DNA of 63,937 bases from an uncultured Muribaculaceae bacterium. GTDB lineage: Bacteria; Bacteroidota; Bacteroidia; Bacteroidales; Muribaculaceae. The stretch spans positions 1 to 63,937 of the forward strand of contig CAJTJV010000014.1 in assembly GCA_910576775.1 (NCBI GenBank). The letters run 5' to 3'. The notes under the pieces were generated by a model. That model did not search any database and was not told where the DNA came from. It worked only from the letters and a program-made list of their open reading frames with translations. Positions 26,732 to 37,400 of this stretch are shown here, piece by piece. A program made the translations under genes and the position numbers. Numbering within the stretch: the first letter of the stretch is position 1; the number at the start of each line of letters is the position of its first letter.

Positions 26732-26823
26732 ATGCCGTTGCTACCGAGCATTCCGGCTGCAATCGAGGCCTCGCGTTCGTTATCGAATTCGGCTACGGCT
26801 GTAAAGTTTCCGACGTCTTTCAT
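26599..26823 (-). CDS. DUF2007 putative signal-transducing protein
   Basis: 74-residue cytoplasmic protein of the DUF2007 family: FTAVAEFDNEREASIAAGML, then GIETFIDGS and VRLLVPADKADKAKALL. Related proteins have a PII-like ferredoxin fold and no established function. The start overlaps the tyrS stop by four bases, so it is translationally coupled to tyrS. A broken copy of its 3' half lies at 22536-22670. Confidence 0.85.
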   Translation of the reverse strand: MKDVGNFTAVAEFDNEREASIAAGMLGSNGIETFIDGSIMGTLYGAGATWAPVRLLVPADKADKAKALLKEHNN

Positions 26824-28112
26824 TTCGCGATAAGGAGGTAGTATTGTTTCTTGCCACGCTGGGCGATTATGTATTTGCCGTTGAGAAGCATGTCGGGCGA
26901 AGCGACGGCTTGCGGGTCGGTGACTTTGGTTTTGTTGATGGAGAAGCCACCTTGCTGCACCATCTTGCGCATCTCGGCTTTGGAGGGAAATACCTGGGCT
27001 TTTTCAACGAGAAGATCGGCAAGTTTGATACCGTCGTTGATGTCCTGTAATGACACCTCGAAAGTGGGAACGCCTTCGAAAACGTCGAGAAGCGTGGCCT
27101 CGTCGATGTTGTGGAGCGTTTCTGCTGCTTTGTTGCTGAACAGAATCTGTGAGGCTTCCTCTGCTGCCTGCAGTGCCTCGGCGCTGTGCACCATCGTCGT
27201 TATTTCCTGAGCCAGACGACGTTGGAGCGGACGGCGACCCGGGTCGGCTTTCTGCTCTTCTACGAGGGTGTCGATTTCATCCTTTGAGAGGGTGGTGAAA
27301 ATCTTGATATATTTTTCGGCGTCGTCGTCGGCTACGTTGAGCCAGAACTGGTAGAACTTGTAGGGCGAGGTGCGTTCCGGATCGAGCCATACGTTGCCAC
27401 TCTCTGTCTTGCCGAATTTGGTTCCGTCGGCCTTTGTGATTAGGGGACATGTGAGGGCGAAAGCCTCCCCGCCAAGGGTGCGGCGGATAAGTTCCGTACC
27501 GGTGGTGATGTTGCCCCACTGATCCGAACCGCCAATCTGCAGGCGGCAGCCGTAGTTTTTGTATAGGTTAAGGAAATCGTAGCCCTGAACGAGCTGATAG
27601 CTGAATTCGGTGAACGACATTCCCTGCTGGTTCTCGCCTGAGAGACGTTTCTTCACGGAGTCTTTCGCCATCATGTAGTTGACGGTGATAAGCTTGCCTA
27701 CGTCGCGGATGAAATCGAGGAAAGAGAAATCCTTCATCCAGTCATAGTTGTTGACAAGGATGGCGGCATTAGGCTCTTTTGAGTCGAAATCGAGGAATTT
27801 GGCGAGCTGTTTTTTGATAGCTTCCTGATTGTGACGGAGTGTAGGCTCGTCGAGAAGCTTCCTTTCCTGACTCTTCATGGAAGGATCGCCAATCATGCCG
27901 GTGGCGCCTCCGACGAGGGCGATGGGACGGTGGCCGCAGCGTTGCAGATGCTTGAGCATCATCACACCGACAAGATGGCCTATATGGAGGCTGTCGGCGG
28001 TGGGATCAATACCGAGGTATGCGGTTGCCATACCTTTGCGTAGTTCAGCGTCGGTACCGGGCATCACGGTATGCACCATGCCGCGCCATGTAAGTTCTTC
28101 AATAAAGTCCAT
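26820..28112 (-). CDS. tyrS: Tyrosyl-tRNA synthetase
   Basis: 430-residue class I aminoacyl-tRNA synthetase that charges tRNA-Tyr. HIGH is at residues 43-46 and the KMSKS equivalent KFGKT at 232-236. SDQWGNI and the YQLVQGYDF tyrosine-binding segment are present. An S4 RNA-binding domain fills the C-terminus (about 365-430, KAEMRKMVQQGGFSINKTKV). It follows cdd by 38 bases on the same strand. No T-box or other leader is visible. Confidence 0.97.
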   Translation of the reverse strand: MDFIEELTWRGMVHTVMPGTDAELRKGMATAYLGIDPTADSLHIGHLVGVMMLKHLQRCGHRPIALVGGATGMIGDPSMKSQERKLLDEPTLRHNQEAIKKQLAKFLDFDSKEPNAAILVNNYDWMKDFSFLDFIRDVGKLITVNYMMAKDSVKKRLSGENQQGMSFTEFSYQLVQGYDFLNLYKNYGCRLQIGGSDQWGNITTGTELIRRTLGGEAFALTCPLITKADGTKFGKTESGNVWLDPERTSPYKFYQFWLNVADDDAEKYIKIFTTLSKDEIDTLVEEQKADPGRRPLQRRLAQEITTMVHSAEALQAAEEASQILFSNKAAETLHNIDEATLLDVFEGVPTFEVSLQDINDGIKLADLLVEKAQVFPSKAEMRKMVQQGGFSINKTKVTDPQAVASPDMLLNGKYIIAQRGKKQYYLLIAK

Positions 28113-28150
28113 TTCTATTAGGATGATTTTTTGTTATTTCGACAGAAATG

Positions 28151-28624
28151 TCAGAATTCGGTAAATGCGAGGGGGAGTGTGGACTGGACTGACGGCAGAC
28201 GCAGGATCCTCTCTCTCCCGACAAGCAAGATCGGGACATGATGGCCTGCGAGCTTTTCGTATTCCAGCAAAGCCTGGCGGCAGGCACCGCATGGCGCTGT
28301 CGGCTGTTCGGTAGTTTCCCCGTCCGGACCGACCGCTGCTATCGCTATCATGTTGAAGCGGGCGTCGGGATAATTTGCTCCTGCCCAGAAGCATGCCGAG
28401 CGTTCCGCACAGGTTCCTGACGGAAAAGCAACATTTTCCTGGTTGGCGCCGGTGGCGATTACACCGTTGTCAAGAAGGATGGCTGCTCCAACATGGAATT
28501 TACTATAGGGAGCATAGGCTTTGGAGGTCATCTCGCGGGCTGTGTCGACAAGAAGGCGCTCCGTTTCGTCGAGCTCTTCATAGCCCAGCGATTTCATCGG
28601 GATTACTAATTCTATATCTTTCAT
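28151..28624 (-). CDS. cdd: Cytidine deaminase
   Basis: 157-residue enzyme that converts cytidine and deoxycytidine to uridine and deoxyuridine in pyrimidine salvage. Zinc-site motifs are CAERSA (Cys72, catalytic Glu74) and PCGACRQ (Cys112, Cys115). YAPYSKFHVGAA is the usual substrate-binding stretch. The ATG at 28624 was chosen because the 13 upstream codons would begin before the predicted transcription start region. First gene of the cdd-tyrS-DUF2007 operon. Confidence 0.95.
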   Translation of the reverse strand: MKDIELVIPMKSLGYEELDETERLLVDTAREMTSKAYAPYSKFHVGAAILLDNGVIATGANQENVAFPSGTCAERSACFWAGANYPDARFNMIAIAAVGPDGETTEQPTAPCGACRQALLEYEKLAGHHVPILLVGRERILRLPSVQSTLPLAFTEF

Positions 28625-28642
28625 TTCTGCAGTATGGGAGTA

Positions 28643-28650
28643 CAAAATTA
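28643..28650 (-). promoter_or_regulatory. -7 element of the cdd operon
   Basis: TAATTTTG on the minus strand, 18 bases before the chosen cdd start. The -33 position is T-rich but not a clean TTTG. Confidence 0.5.
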
Positions 28651-28720
28651 CGACTTTAAGCAATATAATAAAAAACTTACGGCTTAAAAGTGCGCTAAGA
28701 GTCTGCGTTAGCGAAAGAAA

Positions 28721-28753
28721 ATTGCCGGAAAGAAATTTTTTTTGCTAATTTTG
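28721..28753 (+). promoter_or_regulatory. Promoter of the S41 protease gene
   Basis: ATTG (28721-28724), 21 bases, then TAATTTTG (28746-28753), about 47 bases before the ATG. Confidence 0.7.
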
Positions 28754-28800
28754 TTGTTTTAATGATGACGGCATATCGTCTCTTATAAAAAAGTACAAAC

Positions 28801-30441
28801 ATGAAACGACTCTTATATATCGCATTCGTAGCCGCAGCGCTCTGCGCTACTATGGCATCGAATTCCATGCCGGCATCGGCTCGCAAAGACCGCTTTGCCA
28901 ATAAACTCCATACTTTCAATGCCATTGTGAAGGAGTTGCAGAGCAATTATGTCGACACTCTCGATGCGACAAAAATTATCGACAATGCTTTGGGTTATAT
29001 GCTTTACCAGATAGACCCTTATACCGAATATTATCCTGCCAACGAGCAGGAAGAGATATTGTCGATATCTCAGGGACAGTATGCCGGCATAGGGTCTGTA
29101 ATCTCCAAGCGGGGCCGCAATGTCATAATCAATCAGCCGCAGGACGATTCGCCGTCGCGTCGCGCAGGTTTGCGTGCCGGAGATGTCATTCTGGCTGTTG
29201 ACGGCGACAGCGTGCTCCCGTCGATGAATGTGGGTGATGTCAGCAAGCGTCTGCGCGGACAGGCCGGTACGGAGGTGAAGCTTTCCCTGCGCCGCCCCTT
29301 TGTCGAGGATTCGTTGCTGACAGTCACTATAGTCCGCGATAACATCAAGGTTAATCCGCTGCCATATTACGGTATCGACAAGGACGGAATAGGATATATC
29401 AAACTTACTACTTTCAACGAGAGTGCCGCCCGCAAAGTGCGCGAGGCTGTAAGTTCTCTTCTGAAAAAGCCCGGTCTGAAAGGGATTGTCCTTGACCTTC
29501 GCGGTAACGGTGGCGGACTGCTTGAGGGTGCCGTGCAGATTGCGGCGAATTTTGTGCCTCGTGGCACCGAGATAGTGCGTACCCGTGGACGCGACAAGCG
29601 TGATGTGAAAATCTACAAGACTACAACACAGCCTCTGAGCACTGATATACCTCTTGTTATCCTTACAGATAACGGGACCGCTTCTGCGTCGGAAATCGTG
29701 GCCGGTTCGATGCAGGATCTCGACCGCGGACTTATTATCGGTGAACGTTCTTATGGGAAAGGTCTCGTGCAGAGTACTCGGCCACTTCCTTACGGCGACC
29801 TGTTAAAAATCACCACCGGCCGCTATTATATCCCTTCCGGACGACTCATCCAGGCACTCGATTATTCTCACCGCGATGAAGATGGACGGCCTGTCCGTAC
29901 TCCGGACAGCCTTACGAATGTGTTTAAAACGATTCATGGACGAGAGGTGCGCGATGGTGGCGGCATTACTCCTGACATAATACTTACAGCGGAGAAGCCT
30001 TCGACGATTCTGTACAATCTCGCTACCGATTTCCGTATCTTCGATTATGCGACACGTTATTTTGCAGAAAATCCTGATGCTCTTGTCGACAGTCTGTACT
30101 CCGATGTCCTTTTCGAGGGTCTGAAAGCCGATGTGTCGTCAAGCGATTTCAAATATGACAAACAGTGGGAGAGTGCCATTGACTATCTCAAAAAAGCTGC
30201 GAAAGAAGAGGGGTTGATGACAGATTCCGTCGAAGCGCAGCTTGAGACTCTTTCCGGCTTGTTGCGTCGCGACCTTGGAAAGGAATTCGACACTCACCGC
30301 CGTGAAATAGAAGATATGCTTGCCGCAGAACTTATGGCGCGCTATTTCACCGAAGGCGAGCAGGTGCGCCGCATGCTGCCCGGAGATTCTACATATCTCA
30401 AAGCCAAGGAACAAATCCTTTCTGGTATAAAACTTTATTGA
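28801..30441 (+). CDS. S41-family C-terminal processing protease with PDZ domain
   Basis: 546-residue periplasmic serine protease of the CtpA/Prc family, which trims or degrades proteins from their C-terminus. A signal peptide (about 1-26) is followed by a helical cap, a PDZ domain (about 85-175, SPSRRAGLRAGDVILAVDGD) and the S41 core (about 190-370). The catalytic Ser is in the block GTASASEIVAG (around residues 293-298) and the Lys in YGKGLVQS. A C-terminal helical extension is common in Bacteroidetes. It has its own promoter and lies 40 bases before the FAD lipoprotein gene. Confidence 0.94.
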   Translation: MKRLLYIAFVAAALCATMASNSMPASARKDRFANKLHTFNAIVKELQSNYVDTLDATKIIDNALGYMLYQIDPYTEYYPANEQEEILSISQGQYAGIGSVISKRGRNVIINQPQDDSPSRRAGLRAGDVILAVDGDSVLPSMNVGDVSKRLRGQAGTEVKLSLRRPFVEDSLLTVTIVRDNIKVNPLPYYGIDKDGIGYIKLTTFNESAARKVREAVSSLLKKPGLKGIVLDLRGNGGGLLEGAVQIAANFVPRGTEIVRTRGRDKRDVKIYKTTTQPLSTDIPLVILTDNGTASASEIVAGSMQDLDRGLIIGERSYGKGLVQSTRPLPYGDLLKITTGRYYIPSGRLIQALDYSHRDEDGRPVRTPDSLTNVFKTIHGREVRDGGGITPDIILTAEKPSTILYNLATDFRIFDYATRYFAENPDALVDSLYSDVLFEGLKADVSSSDFKYDKQWESAIDYLKKAAKEEGLMTDSVEAQLETLSGLLRRDLGKEFDTHRREIEDMLAAELMARYFTEGEQVRRMLPGDSTYLKAKEQILSGIKLY

Positions 30442-30481
30442 ATCAACAACAAACCAATCTAATCCTGAAAAATACACAGTT

Positions 30482-32329
30482 ATGCTTAAATCCGGTATTT
30501 CCGGACGCTTTGCGTCCTTTGTCGCAGCAGCTCTTGCAGCATGTATCTTAATGGTATCATGCAGGGAAAAGGCTCGCGAATATGATGTGCTGATAATCGG
30601 AGGCGGTGCGAGTGGTGTTGCCGCCGGTATCCAGGCCTCGCGTATGGGAGCCTCTACACTTATTGTGGAGGAACTGCCGTGGCTCGGCGGCATGCTCACG
30701 TCGGCCGGAGTCACTGCATTTGATGGTAATTTCAGGATGCCCGCAGGTATTTTCGGAGAATTCCGCGACCGTCTCGCAGAACATTATGGAGGTATTGACT
30801 CGCTAAACACCGGTTGGGTAAGCCGTGTGCTTTTCGAACCGTCGGTTGGCAATAAGATCTTCGGGGACATGACGGCTGTCGAACCTAATCTTACTGTCGA
30901 GAGAGAAGCAGTGGTGACACATTTTATGCAGCTTTCCGACGGAACATGGGAAGCTACAGTCAGAGCAAAGAACGGAAAGGAATCGCGAGTGCATGCCGCT
31001 GTGCTTATAGATGGTACGGAATTAGGCGATATCGCGGCTGCTGCCGGCGTAGGGTATGATATAGGTTTTGAAAACCGTAACAAAACAGGAGAGGATATAG
31101 CTCCCGATACAGCTGTCAATATAGTGCAGGATCTGACTATGGTGGCGACGCTTAAAGATTACGGACATGACGTCACAATTGATCGCCCCGAAGGCTACGA
31201 CCCCGAGGAATTTGCATATACCTGCGTGAATGAACTGAATACCGACAGTTCCAAGATTCTATGCAACCATTCCGCACCTTTCATGATGGACTACGGCAAG
31301 CTGCCAAACGGAAAGTATATGATAAACTGGCCTTTTGACGGTAATGACATCTATATGAACATCATAGAGATGAACCGCGAGCAGCGCGACTCGGCTATAT
31401 CTGTCGCCAAAGCTAAGACTCTGCGCTATGTATATTTCCTTCAGGATCAGCTCGGTTTCCGCAATCTGGGACTTGCGGATGACGAATATCCTACCGTCGA
31501 CCGTCTGCCTATGATGCCGTATCACCGTGAATCACGTCGTATTCATGGCAAAGTAAGATTCACATCCAAGCATATTGACAATCCTTATGCTGACGGAGAA
31601 GCACTTTATCGTACCAATATCGCCGTAGGCGACTATCCGGTAGATCATCATCATCGCGAATACGATGGCGATGTTGCGATTCCTCTTATTTATTTCCACT
31701 CCGTGCCTTCTTATGGTTTACCGATGGGCGTTATTCTTCCTGACAGTGTGGATAATCTTCTTGTTACTGAAAAATCAATATCGGTATCGAATATCGCCAA
31801 CGGTACGACCCGCCTGCAACCTGTCGTAGTACAGATAGGTCAGGCCGCCGGAGCCATAGCCGCCATAGCCGTTAAAAAAGGTATAAAAACGTCGGAGGTT
31901 GATGTTCGCGAGGTGCAGAATGCCATCCTCGATGCAGGGGGATATCTGATGCCGTTCCTCGATGTTGCCAAGACCGATCCGCGATTCAAGGCATATCAGC
32001 GTATAGGCGCTTCAGGTATATTGCGGGGCGAAGGTCGATCCATTGCATGGAGCAACGAGACATGGCTTCGTGCCGACGACCCGTTGCTTGTTGGCGAATT
32101 AAAAGATTTTACCGATTTTTATTCATTGAATATGCCTGAAGGTAATGCAGAAGACCCTGTGACGGTGAAAATGGCCGAGCATCTCATCTCTCAGGCCAAA
32201 TGGAATGCTATCAATCTTCCGGGGAACGATGAGATTATAACCCGAGGTGAATTTGCCCTCGCCGTCGACAGTATCCTTGATCCGTTCTCCCGTGCTGTAA
32301 GCATATCAGGCGTTTTCAACAAGAATTGA
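30482..32329 (+). CDS. FAD-dependent oxidoreductase lipoprotein
   Basis: 615-residue predicted lipoprotein: N-terminal hydrophobic segment ending ILMVSC (Cys about 22). The FAD-binding Rossmann motif follows directly (VLIIGGGASGVAAGIQASRM). Further motifs are ELPWLGGMLTSAGV, a long substrate domain, and C-terminal QIGQAAGAIAAIA, typical of the FAD_oxidored family sometimes annotated as xanthan lyase-like. Substrate unknown. Most relatives act outside the cytoplasm on carbohydrates or similar compounds (inference). Probably co-transcribed with the S41 protease; ends at a strong bidirectional terminator. Confidence 0.85.
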   Translation: MLKSGISGRFASFVAAALAACILMVSCREKAREYDVLIIGGGASGVAAGIQASRMGASTLIVEELPWLGGMLTSAGVTAFDGNFRMPAGIFGEFRDRLAEHYGGIDSLNTGWVSRVLFEPSVGNKIFGDMTAVEPNLTVEREAVVTHFMQLSDGTWEATVRAKNGKESRVHAAVLIDGTELGDIAAAAGVGYDIGFENRNKTGEDIAPDTAVNIVQDLTMVATLKDYGHDVTIDRPEGYDPEEFAYTCVNELNTDSSKILCNHSAPFMMDYGKLPNGKYMINWPFDGNDIYMNIIEMNREQRDSAISVAKAKTLRYVYFLQDQLGFRNLGLADDEYPTVDRLPMMPYHRESRRIHGKVRFTSKHIDNPYADGEALYRTNIAVGDYPVDHHHREYDGDVAIPLIYFHSVPSYGLPMGVILPDSVDNLLVTEKSISVSNIANGTTRLQPVVVQIGQAAGAIAAIAVKKGIKTSEVDVREVQNAILDAGGYLMPFLDVAKTDPRFKAYQRIGASGILRGEGRSIAWSNETWLRADDPLLVGELKDFTDFYSLNMPEGNAEDPVTVKMAEHLISQAKWNAINLPGNDEIITRGEFALAVDSILDPFSRAVSISGVFNKN

Positions 32330-32347
32330 AATAAATATATTCTGCTT

Positions 32348-32386
32348 AAAAAATGCGTGCCCTACAAATCGGACACGCATTTTTTT
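32348..32386. terminator. Bidirectional terminator between the FAD gene and the metal operon
   Basis: A 12-bp perfect stem, AAAAAATGCGTG (32348-32359) and its complement (32374-32385), with T runs on both strands. It lies between convergent stop codons. Confidence 0.9.
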
Positions 32387-33318
32387 CAGAGTGGTATGCT
32401 GTAGGTGTTGAATACGATGGCGCGGGCGCCGAAGCCGCATTTTTGGTGAATAAGCCCTTCGTTGAGGATTCGGCCACCGTCCTCGTTCGACGTGCCGAAA
32501 TCGAAATACCGTCTGTCTCTGACGGATGCTATGATATGGCTGAAAAGCAGCGGGAGCACCTTGGCATCGCGCCCTTCTTGCGTTGTGGCGATATATTGGC
32601 AATGGGCTACCGTATCGCTGAGATATATTACTACTCCGGCGGCAATATGGCTGTTGATGCTTGCCGTGTAGAGTTTTATATTATGCGGGAAACGACTGCG
32701 CAACAATTTTATTTCCTCAATGGTGTGTACCGGATTTGCGTTATAGCGTCCCGCAAGCAGATTTATCAGAATTTCCCAGTATTCTTCCCAGTTGTCGGAT
32801 TCCTCGACTGTGACACCGGCCTTTTCAGCTGATTGCGCATACCGTTTTGCTGTGCGGTTGAAGCCGAGAGGACACGACAAGTCGATTGCCGAAGAGATGA
32901 GTGCCGCGTCAAGCCTGCCTCCGGCACGGAAAAGTGCATAGAGGTCTTCTTCCGCAGGATATTTATGATAGATGTGCGGTACCGGTTTATATATCAGGCG
33001 CTTGAATCCATTGGTTCTCAGAAATTTCGATGCGAGACCCCATATATCCATCATTGCATTGGCATCGGCCGGAGATGACATAAGCCAGCCGCCGAATGTC
33101 AGACCTTGGTGACTGTGTATGTTATCTCCGTCGGCGTTGGCCGGCAGTACTGCTATGACGTCGCCGTGATTGTCTCTTGCGAGCAGAGAGAAATCGCGGA
33201 AACGGTCGGCATGATAGTCCATATATGCGCGCATATGGAGGAATGTGCCGTTGCGCGAGGTTTCGACAGCCTTGTCCCATTCCTGGGACTGTTGCGGAGT
33301 ATAGCGTTCGATAGTCAT
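32386..33318 (-). CDS. FemAB/GNAT-type acyltransferase-like protein
   Basis: 310-residue cytoplasmic protein with a tandem GNAT-like layout, similar to Bacteroidetes FemAB-type proteins: N-terminal QEWDKAVETSRNGTFLH, LTFGGWLMS, a central KRLIYKPVPHIYH segment and C-terminal YFDFGTSNEDGGRILNEGL. FemAB relatives transfer aminoacyl or acyl groups to cell envelope precursors. Its start overlaps the TolC gene by four bases, so it is the last gene of the metal efflux operon, an unexpected partner. Substrate unknown. Confidence 0.75.
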   Translation of the reverse strand: MTIERYTPQQSQEWDKAVETSRNGTFLHMRAYMDYHADRFRDFSLLARDNHGDVIAVLPANADGDNIHSHQGLTFGGWLMSSPADANAMMDIWGLASKFLRTNGFKRLIYKPVPHIYHKYPAEEDLYALFRAGGRLDAALISSAIDLSCPLGFNRTAKRYAQSAEKAGVTVEESDNWEEYWEILINLLAGRYNANPVHTIEEIKLLRSRFPHNIKLYTASINSHIAAGVVIYLSDTVAHCQYIATTQEGRDAKVLPLLFSHIIASVRDRRYFDFGTSNEDGGRILNEGLIHQKCGFGARAIVFNTYSIPL

Positions 33319-34487
33319 TTGGCAAGGATGGTATATCGGTTCAGCATTGCATCCGCTTCGGCATAGTCGTAAAGCAGATTTATATACGTTATTCGTGCCG
33401 AGGTATATTCCAGATAATCTGTAAGATAACGGTAGAGAGTTATCTGACCGGCATCGAGAGCTTTGCGGAGCAGACGATAGTATTCTCCGTCATCGAAAGT
33501 GCCGGAGGCGGAATAAATGGTGGCATAGAGACGGTTGGCGCGGTCGTAATCGGAATATAGCTGTGCTGACATTCTGACTCGATAGTCTGTAAGCTCGTTC
33601 GTCGCAGCGAAAGCACCGCTGCGTGCGGCAGCGATACGGTGTTTGCCATTCCACGATGGTAGGGAGATTCCAATGCCGAAACCGTTGAAATGTGAACCTT
33701 CCTCATAGTCGTGGATAAACGACAGTTTGAACGACGGGAGCAGGCTCCGACGGGCCACCTTCATCTCGGTTTCGGCAAGGTGTGTCATACTGTTGAGATA
33801 TTTCAATTCCGGATTATCCTCTTCCATCGCAATACGATAATCGTCGAAGGTGCCTGGAGGGGTTGCAAGGGTGTAGCTGTAGGTATCAGAGGCTTCCGCC
33901 AGTTCCTTTCCGCCAAGCCCTATAAGGTCTGCTTCGGCGCTTTTCAGACCTGCCTCGGCAGCGGATGTCTCCACCGAGGTCTTGAAAGCCTCCACTTCGA
34001 TGCGACGCATGTCAAGAACCGTGGTCTCTCCTCGCGCGAAACTGTTCCGATATGTTTCTTTGAGCAACTCGAAATGTTTAAGGATATCAGAATATGTGTC
34101 TCGTATCTCGGCGGCACGACGGTATCGCAGGATTGCGAGTTTTATATCAAGAGCTTTGTCTGCAAGCCGGCTTTCATACAGGCGTCCGAGCGCTGATTTA
34201 CGTATTCCGTTTGCCGACCTGCGCGCGGTATAGATACCCGGCCAGTCGAAACCTTGTCCTATGCCGGCGCCCCAACGGTTTTCTTCTCTTCCGAATTTAT
34301 ATTCGAATTCGGCTTCCGGACCTTCAAGAATATTTTCGTTCAGAGCGTTCTGATATTCGGCGTCGATACGTGCCTTTTCGGATATTAAAGCAGGTGATTC
34401 TGCTGCGAAACGTACAGAGATACTATCGATATCGGCGCTATATGTACAGATACTTGTCAGAAGCAATGCCGGAAATAAAACTTTCAT
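33315..34487 (-). CDS. TolC-family outer membrane efflux protein
   Basis: 390-residue outer membrane channel of the RND efflux pump encoded upstream. A short signal peptide (about 1-17) is followed by two repeats of long amphipathic helices (for example YRRAAEIRDTYSDILKHFELL and ARRSLLPSFKL) with short beta segments, as in OEP proteins. It is somewhat shorter than E. coli TolC or CusC (about 430-495), which is normal in Bacteroidetes. Overlaps the RND gene by four bases at its start. Confidence 0.88.
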   Translation of the reverse strand: MKVLFPALLLTSICTYSADIDSISVRFAAESPALISEKARIDAEYQNALNENILEGPEAEFEYKFGREENRWGAGIGQGFDWPGIYTARRSANGIRKSALGRLYESRLADKALDIKLAILRYRRAAEIRDTYSDILKHFELLKETYRNSFARGETTVLDMRRIEVEAFKTSVETSAAEAGLKSAEADLIGLGGKELAEASDTYSYTLATPPGTFDDYRIAMEEDNPELKYLNSMTHLAETEMKVARRSLLPSFKLSFIHDYEEGSHFNGFGIGISLPSWNGKHRIAAARSGAFAATNELTDYRVRMSAQLYSDYDRANRLYATIYSASGTFDDGEYYRLLRKALDAGQITLYRYLTDYLEYTSARITYINLLYDYAEADAMLNRYTILAK

Positions 34488-37400
34488 TTTTTCTTACGGT
34501 TAATAAGTTGATATAGAGCCGGGACAATGTAGATGTTAAGGGCTGTAGAACTCAGCAGACCGCCGAGAATCACAAGTGCCATCGGTGATTGTATTTCATT
34601 GCCGGGTGCGGAACCGTTCACAGCAAGGGGGATAAGTGCGAGTGCCGATGTCAGCGCTGTCATGACGATGGGTAGCAGACGGTCGGAAGAACCCTCGCGG
34701 ATACATTCCTCGGTGGAGTGTCCCTCGGCGGAAAGTGTGTTGTAGCGCGATATGAGCAACATGCCGTTGCGCGTGCTTATACCGAGAAGTGATATAAAAC
34801 CGATAATAGCCGGAATATTTAGTTCTTTGCCGCAGATGAACAGTATCAGCACGCCGCCAATCAGCGCCAGGGGCATGTTCACGAGAATGACAAGGGATTC
34901 TTTCATATCCTTGAATTCTCCGTAGAGCAGCATTAAGATCAGGAGGATTGCACCAAGAGAGGCCCACATAAGTGTGCGGGAGGCCGCCTGTTCGCTCTCG
35001 AACTGGCCTCCGTATGAGACATAATAGTCCTGCGGCATTTCCACCTCTTCAGCTACCCGCCGGCGGATTTCGTCGACAGTGCTCCGCAGGTCGCGTCCCT
35101 CGATGTTCGATGACACTATAAGACGCCGGCGCACGTTCTCGCGGTTGATGGTGTTTGGCCCCGTTGTAGAGGATATCTCTGCAAGTTCCTCAAGAGGCAC
35201 TTTCCCTTTGGGACTGTCGATTGCAATTGCGCCGATGTCGTTGAGGGAACTGCGATGTGCCTCGTCGAGAATTACAGTTATATCGTAGGCGTTGCCGCCG
35301 CTGTAGACCTGTCCGACAGTGGTGCCGCCAAGTGCCGTGTCTATGGCTTTTGCAAAATCACCTGCACGGATACCATACGCGGCAAGCAACTCGCGGCGTG
35401 GTTTGATAAGGAGTTGCGGACGCTCCACCTGTTGCTCTATGTTGACGTCGACTGTACCTTCAACGTCGTCGACAATAGCTTTTATTTTACGGCCGACGGC
35501 GAAAAGCGTGTTGAGATCCGGCCCGAAAATCTTGATGGCGATTTGTGAGCGCGATCCGGATAGCATGGCATCGATACGATGTGATATAGGCTGTCCTATT
35601 TCCACTACGATACCGGGAATTTCGCCGAGGTTTTTGCGCAGTTCGGCACTTACCTCCGAGCGGCTGCGTCCGCTGAGTCGGTAAGGAACCTCAAGTTCGC
35701 TGGCGTTTACGTTGAGCGAATGTTCGTCGAGTTCGGCGCGACCGGTCTTGCGGGCTACATTTAGCACTTCGGGAGTCTCGAGGATTATGCGTTCGGCCTC
35801 GCGTCCTATGCGGTCGCTCTCTTCAAGCGATATACCGGGCGATGCCGCGATATTTATGGTGAAAGAACCTTCGTTGAAGCCCGGCAGGAAGCCACGGCCG
35901 AGATTCATCATACACACGATGCTTATGATGAACAGGATGCCGACGCATGCGAACATTGTCTTTTTGTTTCGCAGAGCGACGGAGAGCGAACGCATGTAGG
36001 CGCGACGCAGAGAGCTTGCAGTTTTAGGCTCGCGTTCTGTATCGTCCTTGTGCGACTTGCCTCCGAGCAGGAAGCTGCAAAGCACAGGCGTGAGTGTCAG
36101 CGCTACTATTGTCGATGCTGCCAGAGCAATCAGAAAAGATATTCCGAGAGGTACGAGCATACGCCCTTCCATTCCCGAAAGGAAGAAAAGCGGGAGAAAG
36201 GCGGCAGCGATGATAAGGGTTGAGTTGAAGATAGGCATACGTACCTCGGCGGATGCGTGGAATACCACTTCGCGGACGGGCTTGCGCTCTTCGGCCGGTA
36301 ATGCCGAATTGGCGCGCAGGCGTTTGTAGACATTCTCCACGTCGACAATCGCGTCATCGACGAGACATCCAATGGCAATGGCGATACCGCCGAGACTCAT
36401 CGTATTGATGGTGAAACCGAGGGCATTGATGATAAGCACGGTGACGATAATAGATACCGGAAGGGCAACAATGGATATCAGAGTGGTGCGGACATTCATC
36501 AGGAAGAAGAACAGTACTATTATAACAAACAGAGCACCTTCCATGAGTGCGCGTTGCAGGTTGCTGATGGCGTTGTCGATAAATTCACTCTGTTTGAAGA
36601 TTTCGGTGTCTATGCTTATATCAGCGGGCATCTGGTGACGCAGGTCTTCAAGTTCCTCAAGAACTTTCTCAGTGAGGGCTATTGTACCTTCCGCCGATTG
36701 CTTGGTGACGGTGAGCAGTACGGCCGGTTTTGCTTTTACCGATGCCAGGCCGAGTCGTGGCATACGTGTCCCCATCTCTACGGTGGCTACGTCGGCGAGG
36801 GTGATGATTCCGCGCCCGTCGCTGCGAACCACGCTTTGGCCGAGGGCGGCCGTGTTGTCGGTGTTGAGCTGTGCCTTGACAATATATTCGTTGCCGAAAT
36901 CATATATTACACCGCCTCCGGCATTACTGTTTAGCCCGTCGGCAGCCTCAAGAACCTCGTTGAGGCTCACATTGTGGAGCCTCATCAGGTCGGGATTGAG
37001 TTTTATCTGATATTCAGGTGCATCACCTCCTATCACCGACACGTTGGCTACGCCGCCGAGGGCAAGCAGACGGGGGCGTATTGTCTTTTCGGCTATGCGC
37101 CGCAGCTCGAGCATCGATGTGCTGTCGGACTGGAGACCTATGATAATCATTTCGCCGAGAATCGACGACTGAGGCCCCATCACAGGTGTCTCTACTCCTT
37201 CCGGAAGGCTTTCTGCGATGGTGCCGAGGCGTTCGGATACAATCTGGCGAGAGGTGTAGATGTCGGTTCCCCAATCGAATTCCACATAGACAACCGAGAA
37301 TCCGGTTGTGGAGGTTGAACGTACGCGGCGCACGCCGGTAGAGCCGTTTACCGCAGTTTCGATGGGATAGGTAACCACTTGTTCGACTTCTTCTGCTGCG

